Source: Chitinophagaceae bacterium
GTDB lineage: Bacteria > Bacteroidota > Bacteroidia > Chitinophagales > Chitinophagaceae
Assembly: GCA_003456175.1 (NCBI GenBank)
Contig: DMPB01000046.1
Coordinates: 1-21,000 of the forward strand
DNA length: 21,000 nucleotides
Reading direction: 5' to 3'
The notes beneath the pieces were generated by a model. It worked only from the letters and a program-made list of their open reading frames with translations, did no database searches and had not been told where the DNA came from. Positions 6,520-15,569 of this stretch are shown here, piece by piece. The position numbers and the translations under genes were made by a program. The stretch's first letter is position 1; each line of letters opens with the position of its first letter.

Positions 6520-7485
6520 TTACTGCTGCTTGCGAGCCAATACCTTTTCGGCAGCTGCAAGAATATGTTCTGTATCTAAACCATATTTTTTTAGCAACTG
6601 TGTTGGTGTGCCGCTTTCGCCAAAAGTATCTTTAGTGCCTACCATTTCAATAGGTATTGGATGATGCATTGCTGCAACATGTGCTACTGCATCGCCCATG
6701 CCGCCAAGAATATTATGTTCTTCGCAAGTAACAGCACAACCTGTTTTTTGAATGCTGGCAATGATTGCAGCCTCATCGAGCGGCTTAATGGTATGTAGGT
6801 TAATGAGTTCTACGCTATAGCCTCTTTGTTCTAAAATACGGCCAGCTTCTATAGCCTTCCAAACAAGGTGTCCGCAAGCGAAAAGCGTAATATTAGTTCC
6901 TTCGTTTAAAATTTGTGCTTTGCCAATTACAAAATCGCTACCATCTGCTGCTGTAAAGTTGGGCCATTTTGGGCGACCAAAACGCAGGTACACAGGCCCT
7001 TCGTAGGTGGCAATAGCTTTGGTAGCAGCTTTGGTTTGGTTGAAATCGCAAGGTACAATTACCGTCATGCCGGGTAGCATGCGCATCATACCAATATCTT
7101 CTAAAATTTGGTGGGTAGCACCATCTTCGCCTAGGGTAAGTCCAGCATGGCTAGCGCAAATTTTTACGTTCTTATGGCTATAAGCGATGCTCTGCCGAAT
7201 TTGATCGTACACGCGTCCGGTACTGAAGTTGGCGAATGTAGTTGTATAAGGAATTTTACCACCTATGGTTAAACCAGCAGCAATACCCATCATATTAGCT
7301 TCGGCAATACCGCATTGTACAAAGCGTTCTGGGAAATCTTTAATGAAGGGGCCTAGCTTTAAACTGCCTGCTAAATCGGCTGTAAGCACAACTACTTCAG
7401 GGTGTTCTTTGCCTACTTCGTAGATGCCTTCACCAAAACCACCACGGGTTTCTTTTTCGTTTTGTACAATTATATCTTTTAACAT
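6520..7485 (-). CDS. Transketolase, C-terminal subunit (split form)
   Basis: A 321-residue protein covering the pyrimidine-binding and C-terminal domains of transketolase. With a separate N-terminal subunit it would transfer two-carbon units between sugar phosphates using thiamine diphosphate in the non-oxidative pentose phosphate pathway. The catalytic Glu62 lies in [31 protein letters not shown] is at 83-99, [10 protein letters not shown] at 121-130 replaces the usual DGPTHQ, and the last domain begins near [16 protein letters not shown] chose the ATG at 7485; a TTG at 7509 is in frame but less likely. Length fits the C-terminal half. The N-terminal subunit, usually next door, is not here: the gene upstream of it is divergent and unrelated. 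A related 1-deoxyxylulose-5-phosphate synthase half is less likely given the motifs. Confidence 0.9.
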   Translation of the reverse strand: MLKDIIVQNEKETRGGFGEGIYEVGKEHPEVVVLTADLAGSLKLGPFIKDFPERFVQCGIAEANMMGIAAGLTIGGKIPYTTTFANFSTGRVYDQIRQSIAYSHKNVKICASHAGLTLGEDGATHQILEDIGMMRMLPGMTVIVPCDFNQTKAATKAIATYEGPVYLRFGRPKWPNFTAADGSDFVIGKAQILNEGTNITLFACGHLVWKAIEAGRILEQRGYSVELINLHTIKPLDEAAIIASIQKTGCAVTCEEHNILGGMGDAVAHVAAMHHPIPIEMVGTKDTFGESGTPTQLLKKYGLDTEHILAAAEKVLARKQQ

Positions 7486-7551
7486 GCTGCTGTAATTTGA
7501 TGGCGGCAAGATACTACTTTACAAGCTTATGGTTGGTGCAATTAGCGTTAC

Positions 7552-7565
7552 ATTTACCGTAAGGT
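7552..7565 (-). repeat. Interspersed palindromic motif, copy 5 (exact)
   Basis: The plus strand reads ATTTACCGTAAGGT. It lies in the divergent region between the transketolase subunit and the secreted protein, ending seven bases before the latter's ATG, so it would be in that gene's 5' leader or start region. Confidence 0.85.
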
Positions 7566-7572
7566 ATTAGCT

Positions 7573-8271
7573 ATGAAACAATATGTGTGTATTGCAGCGA
7601 TGTTGCTTTTGTGTTATGGCTTACAGGCACAACCTGTAGGTGTTGCTAATGGCGTTAACAATGCTATGACGCTAACGCAGGATGTGTATGGCCGCCCTGT
7701 GTTACTAAAGAACGAAACCAATATTGAGGGCTCGGCCTATTTTGCCGATGAGTACTTGCCTGCATACCTGTATATTCTTAACAATAAACGTGTTTTTTTT
7801 AATCGTGTTAAGCTTGATTTGGCACAACATAAAGTAATGTACAGCGATAGTGTTGGAAGCATTATGGAAGCCGTTACGCTGGTGCATCGCCTCATTTTTA
7901 TGATGCCTGAAGCGACCGACAGTAGTGTGTTTGAGCTTGGTTTTAAACCTATTGATAAGCAAACAGAACGTAGTTACTACGAAGTATTGGTAGATGGCTC
8001 AGTACAACTGTTGCGTTATGCGAGTATTCGGGTGATTGAGCAACAACCTTATGGAAGTGCTAGTTTGTATAAAAAATATATTACAGATTATTTTTATTAT
8101 ATTGCCAATAGTAGTACTAAAACAATTGTGCCAGCAAGTGATACAGCATGGCTAGCGCTGGTATCACCAGAAAAGCAACAACGAGCCTTAACTTACATAC
8201 AAAATAAACGCTTGCGTTGGAAGCAATGGAAAGACGTTGCAAGGTTCGTGCAGTATTTGAATGGCTTGTAA
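7573..8271 (+). CDS. Secreted protein of unknown function
   Basis: A 232-residue protein with a signal peptide: MKQYVCIAAMLLLCYGLQAQ has a short basic start, a hydrophobic core and a likely cut after LQA (residue 19). The mature part has alternating beta-like segments and NETNIEGSAYFADEYLPAYL near residues 47-66, followed by FFNRVKLDLAQHKVMY. This I/EGS-(A/P)-Y-x-x-(D/E) pattern followed by a KLDL-type strand recalls many unnamed Bacteroidota secreted proteins. The end (EKQQRALTYIQNKRLRWKQW) is helical and basic. I recognise no enzyme motif. It is 64 bases before the transporter gene on the same strand, with no terminator between, so the two may be cotranscribed. Confidence 0.75.
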   Translation: MKQYVCIAAMLLLCYGLQAQPVGVANGVNNAMTLTQDVYGRPVLLKNETNIEGSAYFADEYLPAYLYILNNKRVFFNRVKLDLAQHKVMYSDSVGSIMEAVTLVHRLIFMMPEATDSSVFELGFKPIDKQTERSYYEVLVDGSVQLLRYASIRVIEQQPYGSASLYKKYITDYFYYIANSSTKTIVPASDTAWLALVSPEKQQRALTYIQNKRLRWKQWKDVARFVQYLNGL

Positions 8272-8335
8272 TCGTTAAATGTGTAGTAAGTACGGTGTAG
8301 TAACCGTTACTTTGCAGCCACTTTAATGGAACAAT

Positions 8336-10660
8336 ATGTGGTATTCTCTCGGTAAGTTTTTACTTCGATATAAAGTGTTGTTATTAGCAATTTTGTTATT
8401 AGCAACGGGCATTATGGGCTATTATGCTAGCAAGGTGCAGTTGAGTTATGAATTCACAAGAGCCCTGCCGACCGATAATGTTAAGTATACCGAGTATCAG
8501 GCGTTTTTACAAAAATTTGGTAACGATGGTAATACTGTTGTTATTGGGTTTGAAGCACCACACCTTACGGTAAATGCATTTAATGCTATGGCACAGTTGC
8601 ACACTGAATTGAAGCAGGTGCCTGGTGTGCAAGACGTTATTAGCACACCAACAGCTGTAGGCTTACGCTTTAATGATAGTACTGAAAAAATAGAGCCTTA
8701 TCCGTTATTCCATACGCCTTATAACAGTATGGATAGCTTGCAAAAAGATTGGTCGGTATTTGCAGCAATGCCATTCTATAACGGTATGTTGTATAACGCC
8801 ACTACCAATAGCTACTTGATGGCTGTAACGGTGAATAAAGATAGTGCTAATAGTAAAGCAAGAACCCGCTTAATGAACAATATAGTTGCTGCTACCGACC
8901 GTTACGAGCAACTGAGTAAGCAGCAAGTACATATATCGGGATTGCCCTATATACGTACACGTGTAGCCGACAAAATAGCCAAAGAAATGAATGGCTTTTT
9001 AATTGGCTCATTGGTACTAAGTGCTATTACACTATTACTTTTTTTCAGAAGTGTTAGCGCCACAGTAATGAGCTTACTCGTGGTTGGTATGGGTGTTGTT
9101 TGGAGTATGGGTACTATGGTATTACTGGGTTTTAAAATTACCCTACTCACTGCGTTGATTCCACCGTTAATTGTGGTAATAGGCATCCCCAATTGTATTT
9201 ATTTTCTGAACAAGTATCATACTGCTTACGCTGAAACCAACGATAAAACAGCTGCGATTATAACTATGGTTGGTCGAATGGGTATAGTAACACTTTTCTG
9301 TAATATAGCAGCGGCTGTTGGTTTTGCGGTATTTGCACTTACAGAAAGTGCTTTGTTGAAAGAGTTTGGTTTGGTGAGCGGTATCAATATTTTAGTGTTG
9401 TTTTTGATTTCACTCATATTTATCCCTGCGGTACTTAGCTATATGAAACCTCCAACAGCTAAGCATACCAATTATTTGCGTAGTAAATGGATGCAGCTTA
9501 TGCTTACGCAAATAGAATACATTGTTTTTAACAAGCAACGTTGGGTATATGCGATTACTAGTATTGTAACAATTGTAGCTATCATTGGATGCTTTCGATT
9601 AAATCGTGAAAGCTTTATTGTAGACGATTTACCCAAACAAGATGAGATATATGTTGATTTAAAGTGGTTTGAATCGAATTTTGAAGGTGTAATGCCTTTA
9701 GAAATTGTGATTGATACCAAGCGTAAAAATGGCCTTACTAAAACCTTGCAGCCTATTGAACGTATCGATGCTTTTAGCACATATTTGGCCGACCGTTCTG
9801 AAACAGCCAGACCGCTTTCGTTTGTAGAAGGGATGAAATTTGCTCGACAGGCGTATTACGACAACGATAGTAGCAATTACACCACGCCAACAGAGTTTGA
9901 TATTCCGTTGATTGGGAAGTATCTAAAACAAAAAGACCGTACTGATAGCACTACCAATGGTAAAACAGGGTTCGCAAAACTGATGGGCAGCTTTATGGAT
10001 AGTACCAAGCAGTATGCTCGTATTAGCGTTAATATGAAAGATATTGGTAGCAAAGCGTTGCCAACTTTTCTGAATGAAGTACAGCAAGAAGCCAATACTA
10101 TATTTGATACCTCTAAGTATCATGTTACGTTCACAGGAACGAGTGTAACTTTTTTAGAAGGCAGTACTTTTATCATCAACGGCTTACAGGAAAGCATTGT
10201 ATATGCTTTCCTACTGATTGCTTTATGTATGTTATACTTATTTAGAGGTGTAAAAATCTTATTGAATTCATTGATTCCCAACGTAGTTCCTTTAGTGATA
10301 ACGGCAGGTATCATGGGTTGGACTGGCGTTAGCTTGAAACCAAGTACGGTTTTGGTATTTAGTGTTGCATTGGGCATTGCAATTGATGTAACCATTCGTT
10401 TTTTAGTAAACTATAAACAAGAGCTACCATTATACAAGCATAATGTAGATACTACCTTACGAGCAAGTATTTACCATACGGGTATCTCTATTGTATATAC
10501 TTCTATTGTATTGGTAGCAGGCTTCGTAATATTTTGTTTTAGTGATTTTGGTGGAACTAAAGGTTTGGGTTGGCTTACTTCTGCTACGTTGGTGGTAGCA
10601 ACACTCACCAATTTGATCTTATTGCCATGCCTGATGCGTACTTTCAGTGCAAAAGCATAA
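8336..10660 (+). CDS. RND-superfamily transporter, MMPL/HpnN-like
   Basis: A 774-residue inner-membrane protein with the two-fold RND layout: membrane helix 1 at 13-30, a periplasmic loop to about 218, helices at about 220-370, helix 7 at about 403-420, a second loop to about 618, and helices at about 620-768. The size and the two large extracytoplasmic loops fit the MMPL/HpnN type that exports lipids or other hydrophobic molecules, rather than tripartite drug pumps (about 1040 residues). The halves differ at the proton-relay position: the first reads VIGIPNCIYFLNKY (281-294) with no acidic residue, the second ALGIAIDVTIRF (678-689) with Asp684. The ATG at 8336 begins the protein just before helix 1. 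Substrate is unknown. An exact copy of the interspersed motif lies inside the gene. Confidence 0.9.
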   Translation: MWYSLGKFLLRYKVLLLAILLLATGIMGYYASKVQLSYEFTRALPTDNVKYTEYQAFLQKFGNDGNTVVIGFEAPHLTVNAFNAMAQLHTELKQVPGVQDVISTPTAVGLRFNDSTEKIEPYPLFHTPYNSMDSLQKDWSVFAAMPFYNGMLYNATTNSYLMAVTVNKDSANSKARTRLMNNIVAATDRYEQLSKQQVHISGLPYIRTRVADKIAKEMNGFLIGSLVLSAITLLLFFRSVSATVMSLLVVGMGVVWSMGTMVLLGFKITLLTALIPPLIVVIGIPNCIYFLNKYHTAYAETNDKTAAIITMVGRMGIVTLFCNIAAAVGFAVFALTESALLKEFGLVSGINILVLFLISLIFIPAVLSYMKPPTAKHTNYLRSKWMQLMLTQIEYIVFNKQRWVYAITSIVTIVAIIGCFRLNRESFIVDDLPKQDEIYVDLKWFESNFEGVMPLEIVIDTKRKNGLTKTLQPIERIDAFSTYLADRSETARPLSFVEGMKFARQAYYDNDSSNYTTPTEFDIPLIGKYLKQKDRTDSTTNGKTGFAKLMGSFMDSTKQYARISVNMKDIGSKALPTFLNEVQQEANTIFDTSKYHVTFTGTSVTFLEGSTFIINGLQESIVYAFLLIALCMLYLFRGVKILLNSLIPNVVPLVITAGIMGWTGVSLKPSTVLVFSVALGIAIDVTIRFLVNYKQELPLYKHNVDTTLRASIYHTGISIVYTSIVLVAGFVIFCFSDFGGTKGLGWLTSATLVVATLTNLILLPCLMRTFSAKA
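8562..8575 (+). repeat. Interspersed palindromic motif, copy 6 (exact, inside the RND gene)
   Basis: Exact ACCTTACGGTAAAT followed by G, within the codons of H-L-T-V-N (residues 76-80). It is the only exact copy inside a coding region of the window. Confidence 0.8.
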
Positions 10661-10771
10661 GTACTTACATTAAAAATGGCTTAAAGGTTAAACAGAATTC
10701 CTTTTTTCGACAGCTTTTTGGATAAGCGGTTTGTCTAGTTGTGCATATTTGTTAACAAAACCTTAATGTAC

Positions 10772-13700
10772 ATGAGAAGACTGCTTACGCTAATGGTAAG
10801 CATGCTACTGTTTTTTGCCAGTAGTGTGTTTGCACAAAACAAGACTGTTACCGGTAAGGTAACAGATGAGAAAGGGGTGCCAGTTGCTGGTGCTTCAGTT
10901 CAGGCCGGCAAAGTAGGTACTACTACTGGAGCCGATGGAACATTCACCCTAAGTGTTCCTGCCAATACCAAACAACTCAGGGTTACTTACGTTGGTTTTG
11001 AATCTACAAGCGTTAGTATTGGCACTAGTCCAATGTCTATCGTACTTGCTTCAGAAGACAAAAGTCTTAGCGAGGTAGTAGTAGTAGGTTATGGTACACA
11101 ACGTAAGAAGGATTACACCGGTAACACTGCTTCTATTAAAGGTAGTGCTGTAGCTAACAGACCTGTGCAAAGCTTTGACCAAGCTTTGGGTGGTAGAGCT
11201 GCTGGTGTTCAGGTGAACATTCCTAGTGGTGTATTAAACGCTGCTCCTGTTATTCGTGTAAGAGGTATCAACTCTTTATCACTTTCATCAGTACCATTAT
11301 TCGTAATTGATGGTGTGCCTACTTTCACTGGTGATTTCTCTGGTACAAATGCTGCTGCTAACCCTTTAGCTGCTATCAATCCTAATGATATCGAAAGTAT
11401 CGATATCGCTAAAGATGCTGCTGCTACAGCTATTTACGGTTCAAGAGCTGCCAATGGTGTAGTTTTTGTAACTACAAAGAAAGGCTCAAGAGGTAAGGCT
11501 AAAGTTAGCTATGATGGTTGGATTGGCTGGAATCAGCCATTCGGACTGCCTAAGTTATTGGATGCCTTCCAATACACTGAATTAAAGAATGAGGCTTTAC
11601 GTAACGCCAATGCGTTTTCTGCTACTAACCAATTCCGTTTAACAAATGGTCCTGATGGGCAACCAATTAATACTGATTGGTATGATGTTGTATACCGTAC
11701 AGGTATGATGCATAACAATGCAGTGAGTGTTAGTGGTGGAAACGAATCTACACAATACTACATGTCAGTGGGTTATACTGAGCAAGAAGGTATCTTGAGA
11801 AGAAATGACTTTAAGCGCTTAGGTATTTTGATGAATGTCGACCATAAAGCTAATAAGTACATTAGCATGGGTGCCAAGTTACAGTACACCAACAGTATGA
11901 ACCTAGCTTCACAAAGTTCTGGTTCTTTACCTGGTGAGGCATTTAACACAACAGGTTTAGGTCGCGTGCCCATGATTACTGCACCTAACGTAGCTCCTTA
12001 TAACAACGATGGTACTTATAACCTTGCAGGTAACCTTATTGGTGTAATGGGCAATTTAGTTGGTCAGGTTGGTTTTAGTAACCCTGTAGTAGGTTTTGAT
12101 TTAAACCGCTCTAACAGTGAAATCAACCAAATGCAGAGCAACCTCTACATTCAAGCTAAGCCTTTCGAGTTCTTAACATTAAAGAGCACTTACGCTTTAG
12201 ATTATGTATATGTTGATAACGAGTTGTATCAGCACCCATTATCAAACGAAGGTTTCTCTACCAATGGTTTTGCTCAAAGCTGGTATAACAAAACAAAGCG
12301 TTGGGTTTGGACTAATACTGCTCAATTCAGCAAATCATTTAAAAAACACAATGTAAGCGCTTTAATAGGTGTTGAACAGCAAAAGACTGAATTCATTGGT
12401 TTTGGATTGTCTCGTCAAAATGTAAACGACCCTGCTTTCACTAATATTCAGGGTGGTTGGACAACACCTAACACCGCTGGTTTAGGTATTTCTGATAACT
12501 ATCTGTACTCTGAATTCGCAAGTGCCAACTACAACTTTGATCGCAAGTATTTTATCGCAGCAAATATTCGCCGCGATGGTGCCTCTCAGTTGGGTGCTAA
12601 TAGCAAGTTTGGTACTTTCTATGGTATTTCTGGTGGTTGGGAAATTAGCGAAGAAAATTTCTGGAAGCAGTCATTCTTTGGCAAAACTTTCAGTTCATTC
12701 AAAATCAGAGGTAGCTACGGTAAGGTAGGTAATATCTCTGGTTTAGGTAACTATGCTTCACTTTCTCAATTTACATCAGGCTTATACGGTGGTGCTGGTA
12801 CAGTTGCATTTGCGCAAGCAGGTAACAACAACCTTGGTTGGGAAACTAGTACTAAAACCGACTTTGGTGTGAATTTTGGTGTGTTGAACAACAGAATTAC
12901 CGCTGAATTAGCTTACTATAAGAACAACGTTAACGGATTGATTTTGAACGTGCCTCAGCCACCTTCTGCAGGTTTGCCAAATGCTATTGCAACCAATATC
13001 GGTAGCCTATATAACGAAGGTTTCGAATATTTGATTTCTGCTGATGTAGTTCGTGGTAAAAACTTCACCTGGAGAGCTTCTATTAACGGAGCTTATAACC
13101 ATAACGAAGTAACTTCACTAGCTCCTGGTATTACTCAAATTCTAACTGCAACTTCAGGCTTAGAAAGTGTTAACATCACTCGTCCGGGTTACTCAATCGG
13201 TCAGTTATTTGTAACACGTACAGCTGGTGTTGATCCTGCAACTGGTAGAAGAATTTTTGTAAATGGTGCTGGTCGTCAGGTTTTCTTCCAACACGTAGCT
13301 CCTGCTGGCCAGGCTCGCTTTATGTTTGCTGATGGTACAACAGCTCCTGCTGTAGGTTCTCAAGATGCGGTTGTTTATGGTAACACCATTCCTCGTTGGA
13401 CTGGTGGTTTCGATAATACTTTCCGTTATAAGCAATTTGAATTAAACGTATTATTTACATACCAATTAGGTTATAACATCTACTTTGGTTCAAATGCTGG
13501 TTTGCGTGACCAACGTTTCTGGAACAACTCAACAGATGTGTTGGCTCGTTGGCAGAAGGCTGGTGATGTTACTGAAATTCCTCGTTTGATTTTTGGTGAT
13601 AACATTTCAAACGGCTCATCTTTCCCATTAGATGTGAATGTATTCAATGGTAATTTCTTGAAGTTAAGAGGTATGACCTTTGCTTATAACTTACCTGCGA

Positions 13701-13894
13701 AGTATGCTGATAAGTTGAAGATTTCAACTGCACGCTTCTATGTAGCTGGTAACAACCTAGCTATCTTTAGTAAGTATCCTGGTCCAGATCCAGAAGTTTC
13801 TTCAAATGGTAACACACCTGGTGCACCAGGCGTAGACAGAAATACAATTGCTAACGCAAGATCTATTACTGTTGGTTTGAACATTGGTTTCTAA
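10772..13894 (+). CDS. SusC/RagA-family TonB-linked outer-membrane protein (pair 1)
   Basis: A 1040-residue outer-membrane barrel that imports glycan fragments or other large nutrients, powered by TonB-ExbBD. In order: signal peptide MRRLLTLMVSMLLFFASSVFA (cut near residue 21), a carboxypeptidase-regulatory-like domain (about 25-95: TVTGKVTDEKGVPVAGASV), a TonB-box-like segment EVVVVGYGTQRKKD (101-114), a plug (about 116-240) with VRGINSLSLSSVPLFVIDGV and KDAAATAIYGSRAANGVVF, then the barrel ending in GLNIGF with the terminal Phe. No secretin/TonB STN domain, so no direct sigma-regulator signalling is expected. I chose the ATG at 10772; one at 10766 is in frame and equally usable. It is 25 bases before its SusD partner. 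Length is typical. Confidence 0.95.
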   Translation: MRRLLTLMVSMLLFFASSVFAQNKTVTGKVTDEKGVPVAGASVQAGKVGTTTGADGTFTLSVPANTKQLRVTYVGFESTSVSIGTSPMSIVLASEDKSLSEVVVVGYGTQRKKDYTGNTASIKGSAVANRPVQSFDQALGGRAAGVQVNIPSGVLNAAPVIRVRGINSLSLSSVPLFVIDGVPTFTGDFSGTNAAANPLAAINPNDIESIDIAKDAAATAIYGSRAANGVVFVTTKKGSRGKAKVSYDGWIGWNQPFGLPKLLDAFQYTELKNEALRNANAFSATNQFRLTNGPDGQPINTDWYDVVYRTGMMHNNAVSVSGGNESTQYYMSVGYTEQEGILRRNDFKRLGILMNVDHKANKYISMGAKLQYTNSMNLASQSSGSLPGEAFNTTGLGRVPMITAPNVAPYNNDGTYNLAGNLIGVMGNLVGQVGFSNPVVGFDLNRSNSEINQMQSNLYIQAKPFEFLTLKSTYALDYVYVDNELYQHPLSNEGFSTNGFAQSWYNKTKRWVWTNTAQFSKSFKKHNVSALIGVEQQKTEFIGFGLSRQNVNDPAFTNIQGGWTTPNTAGLGISDNYLYSEFASANYNFDRKYFIAANIRRDGASQLGANSKFGTFYGISGGWEISEENFWKQSFFGKTFSSFKIRGSYGKVGNISGLGNYASLSQFTSGLYGGAGTVAFAQAGNNNLGWETSTKTDFGVNFGVLNNRITAELAYYKNNVNGLILNVPQPPSAGLPNAIATNIGSLYNEGFEYLISADVVRGKNFTWRASINGAYNHNEVTSLAPGITQILTATSGLESVNITRPGYSIGQLFVTRTAGVDPATGRRIFVNGAGRQVFFQHVAPAGQARFMFADGTTAPAVGSQDAVVYGNTIPRWTGGFDNTFRYKQFELNVLFTYQLGYNIYFGSNAGLRDQRFWNNSTDVLARWQKAGDVTEIPRLIFGDNISNGSSFPLDVNVFNGNFLKLRGMTFAYNLPAKYADKLKISTARFYVAGNNLAIFSKYPGPDPEVSSNGNTPGAPGVDRNTIANARSITVGLNIGF

Positions 13895-13919
13895 TTACTT
13901 AACGGAAAAGCAACTACAA

Positions 13920-15371
13920 ATGAATAAATTAAATAAAATATTGATAGCAACGGGGTTGGCAGGCCTATCACTTACTTCTTGTAAGCGTGATGTTGATTTG
14001 TTTCCAGCTCCAACAAATACTATCTCAGATTTAACGGCATACGATACCCGCGACCGTATTGAAGGTAACGTTCGCTCTATCTATGCATCTATCAAAAACA
14101 GTGGCATGTACGGTGGTCGTTATCAGATTTTTAACGATATCCGTGGTGGCGACTTTAACAATGAGCGTACCAACGTTGTAACGGGTTTTGATGTGTGGCA
14201 ATACACACCCACCAACAACTCTACCAATAGCGTACAAAACCATTGGTCACAAGCGTACTATGTAATTAATCTTGCCAATGTTTTTCTCGATGGTATGAGT
14301 AAAAAAGGTACAGCTGTAGTAGGCCAAACCTTGTCTAATAACTTTATAGCCGAAGCTCGTTTCTTACGTGCTATGAGTTATTACTCATTGTTACAATTCT
14401 ATTGCCGTCCTTTTGCCGATGGTAATGGTTCTAAGCCCGGTGTTCCATTGCGTTTAACGCCTAATACAGGTTCTGGTAACTATGCACTAGCAAGAGCTAC
14501 TGTTGCACAGGTATATGCTCAAATTTTAGAAGATTTGAACTTTGCAGAAACAAACGTGCCACTTTCTTATGCTAATGCTACATTAAACACTACAAGAGCA
14601 CACCGTAATACAGTAATTGCTTTCAAAACACGTGTTTATTTAAGCATGGGTCAGTGGAATAATGTTATTACTGAAGCTAATAAAATTGTTAGTGCTAATG
14701 CACCATTTGCAGCTGCTTCTGGCGTAGTACATACGATGCAAGCGAATGTTAGAACTCCGTATACTAACTTCACTACAACAGAATCTATCTTATCAATGCC
14801 ATTTGCGGCCAACGAGCAACCAGGTACACAAAACCAATTAGGTTTCTACTATGGTCCTGCTGCATTAAATGGTGGTAGCGGTGAGTATTCATTAATTGGC
14901 ACTGGTATTATTGCCGATGCTAACTGGAAGGCTACCGATGCAAGAAGAGGCTTCATACAAACTTCTGGCGGTAAAAGCTGGTTAATGAAGTACACTATCC
15001 CTTCAACATTTATTGATTGGGCTCCTGTAATTCGTTACCCAGAAGTAATGTTAAACTTAGCAGAAGCCTTAGCAGAAACTGCTACAGGTGTAGATGCAAG
15101 AGCTGTTGCTTTGTTGAATGCTGTTCGCCAGCGTTCAGATGCAACAACTACTTTCGCTCCAACTACAAAGGCAGAACTCATCAGCTTAATTCTAAATGAA
15201 CGTAGAATTGAGTTGTTAGGTGAAGGTTTTGCCGGCGCCGATTTAACTCGTCGTTTGCAACCATTGCCAGCAAAAGCTTCGGTTGCTTCTGTACCATCTA
15301 CTAGCCAACAATACATTTGGCCTATTCCGGCTAACGAGTTATTGTTAAATCCGTTAATGACTGATAACTAG
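13920..15371 (+). CDS. SusD/RagB-family nutrient-binding lipoprotein (pair 1)
   Basis: A 483-residue outer-membrane lipoprotein that forms the lid over the SusC barrel and binds substrate. The signal peptide ends in a lipobox GLSLTSC with Cys21. SusD features: the helical segment EARFLRAMSYYSLLQFYCRP (145-164), typical of the TPR-like part; RYPEVMLNLAEALAE and ILNERRIELLGEG later; and a C-terminal IWPIPANELLLNP. The usual FEGxRxxDLxR run is altered here to LLGEGFAGADLTRRLQ. The ATG at 13920 sets the signal peptide start; the open frame extends upstream into susC without another ATG. A strong terminator follows at 15395, so pair 1 ends here. Confidence 0.94.
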   Translation: MNKLNKILIATGLAGLSLTSCKRDVDLFPAPTNTISDLTAYDTRDRIEGNVRSIYASIKNSGMYGGRYQIFNDIRGGDFNNERTNVVTGFDVWQYTPTNNSTNSVQNHWSQAYYVINLANVFLDGMSKKGTAVVGQTLSNNFIAEARFLRAMSYYSLLQFYCRPFADGNGSKPGVPLRLTPNTGSGNYALARATVAQVYAQILEDLNFAETNVPLSYANATLNTTRAHRNTVIAFKTRVYLSMGQWNNVITEANKIVSANAPFAAASGVVHTMQANVRTPYTNFTTTESILSMPFAANEQPGTQNQLGFYYGPAALNGGSGEYSLIGTGIIADANWKATDARRGFIQTSGGKSWLMKYTIPSTFIDWAPVIRYPEVMLNLAEALAETATGVDARAVALLNAVRQRSDATTTFAPTTKAELISLILNERRIELLGEGFAGADLTRRLQPLPAKASVASVPSTSQQYIWPIPANELLLNPLMTDN

Positions 15372-15394
15372 TATTTTTTATATCGTTTTACTGA

Positions 15395-15423
15395 GGGCAC
15401 TGCATTATGCAGTGCCCTTTTTT
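15395..15423 (+). terminator. Intrinsic terminator after susCD pair 1
   Basis: The stem GGGCACTGCA / TGCAGTGCCC (15395-15404 and 15408-15417) encloses a three-base loop and is followed by six T. It lies 24 bases after the SusD stop and is a textbook rho-independent terminator. Confidence 0.9.
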
Positions 15424-15494
15424 ATGCTGTATCAGTACTATTTTTCAGGCTAGCCATGTTTTAAAATGCACTACTAGCCGAAAAATTTGCCCTC

Positions 15495-15508
15495 ATTTAC
15501 CGCAAGGC
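15495..15508 (-). repeat. Interspersed palindromic motif, copy 7 (two mismatches)
   Basis: The plus strand reads ATTTACCGCAAGGC, 12 of 14 to the consensus complement, preceded by C as in other copies. It pairs in opposite orientation with the exact copy 61 bases downstream. Confidence 0.65.
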
Positions 15509-15569
15509 AAAGAATTTTGTTCAATTATTTTAAATTTAAATACGATTCGTTGTTGCAACAATGTAATAT

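Noticed and set aside
6474..7541. GGTTGGTGCAA at both ends of the transketolase gene (6474 and 7531)
   Set aside because: Only 11 bases, with no further similarity around it, and one copy is part of the hairpin stem. Not enough to call a direct repeat.
8299..8311. Perfect odd palindrome AGTAACCGTTACT upstream of the RND gene
   Set aside because: A 6-bp dyad with one central base is expected several times by chance in 21 kb, and it is not repeated elsewhere in the window.
10681..10771. Possible promoter for susC pair 1
   Set aside because: CATATTTG near 10744 resembles the -7 box, but the nearest suitable TTTG is 23 bases upstream instead of about 19, so the match is too weak to list.
10847..10860. 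TTACCGGTAAGGT, resembling the interspersed motif, at the start of susC pair 1
   Set aside because: It has an extra G in the centre and encodes the family-conserved V-T-G-K-V segment, so protein constraint explains it.
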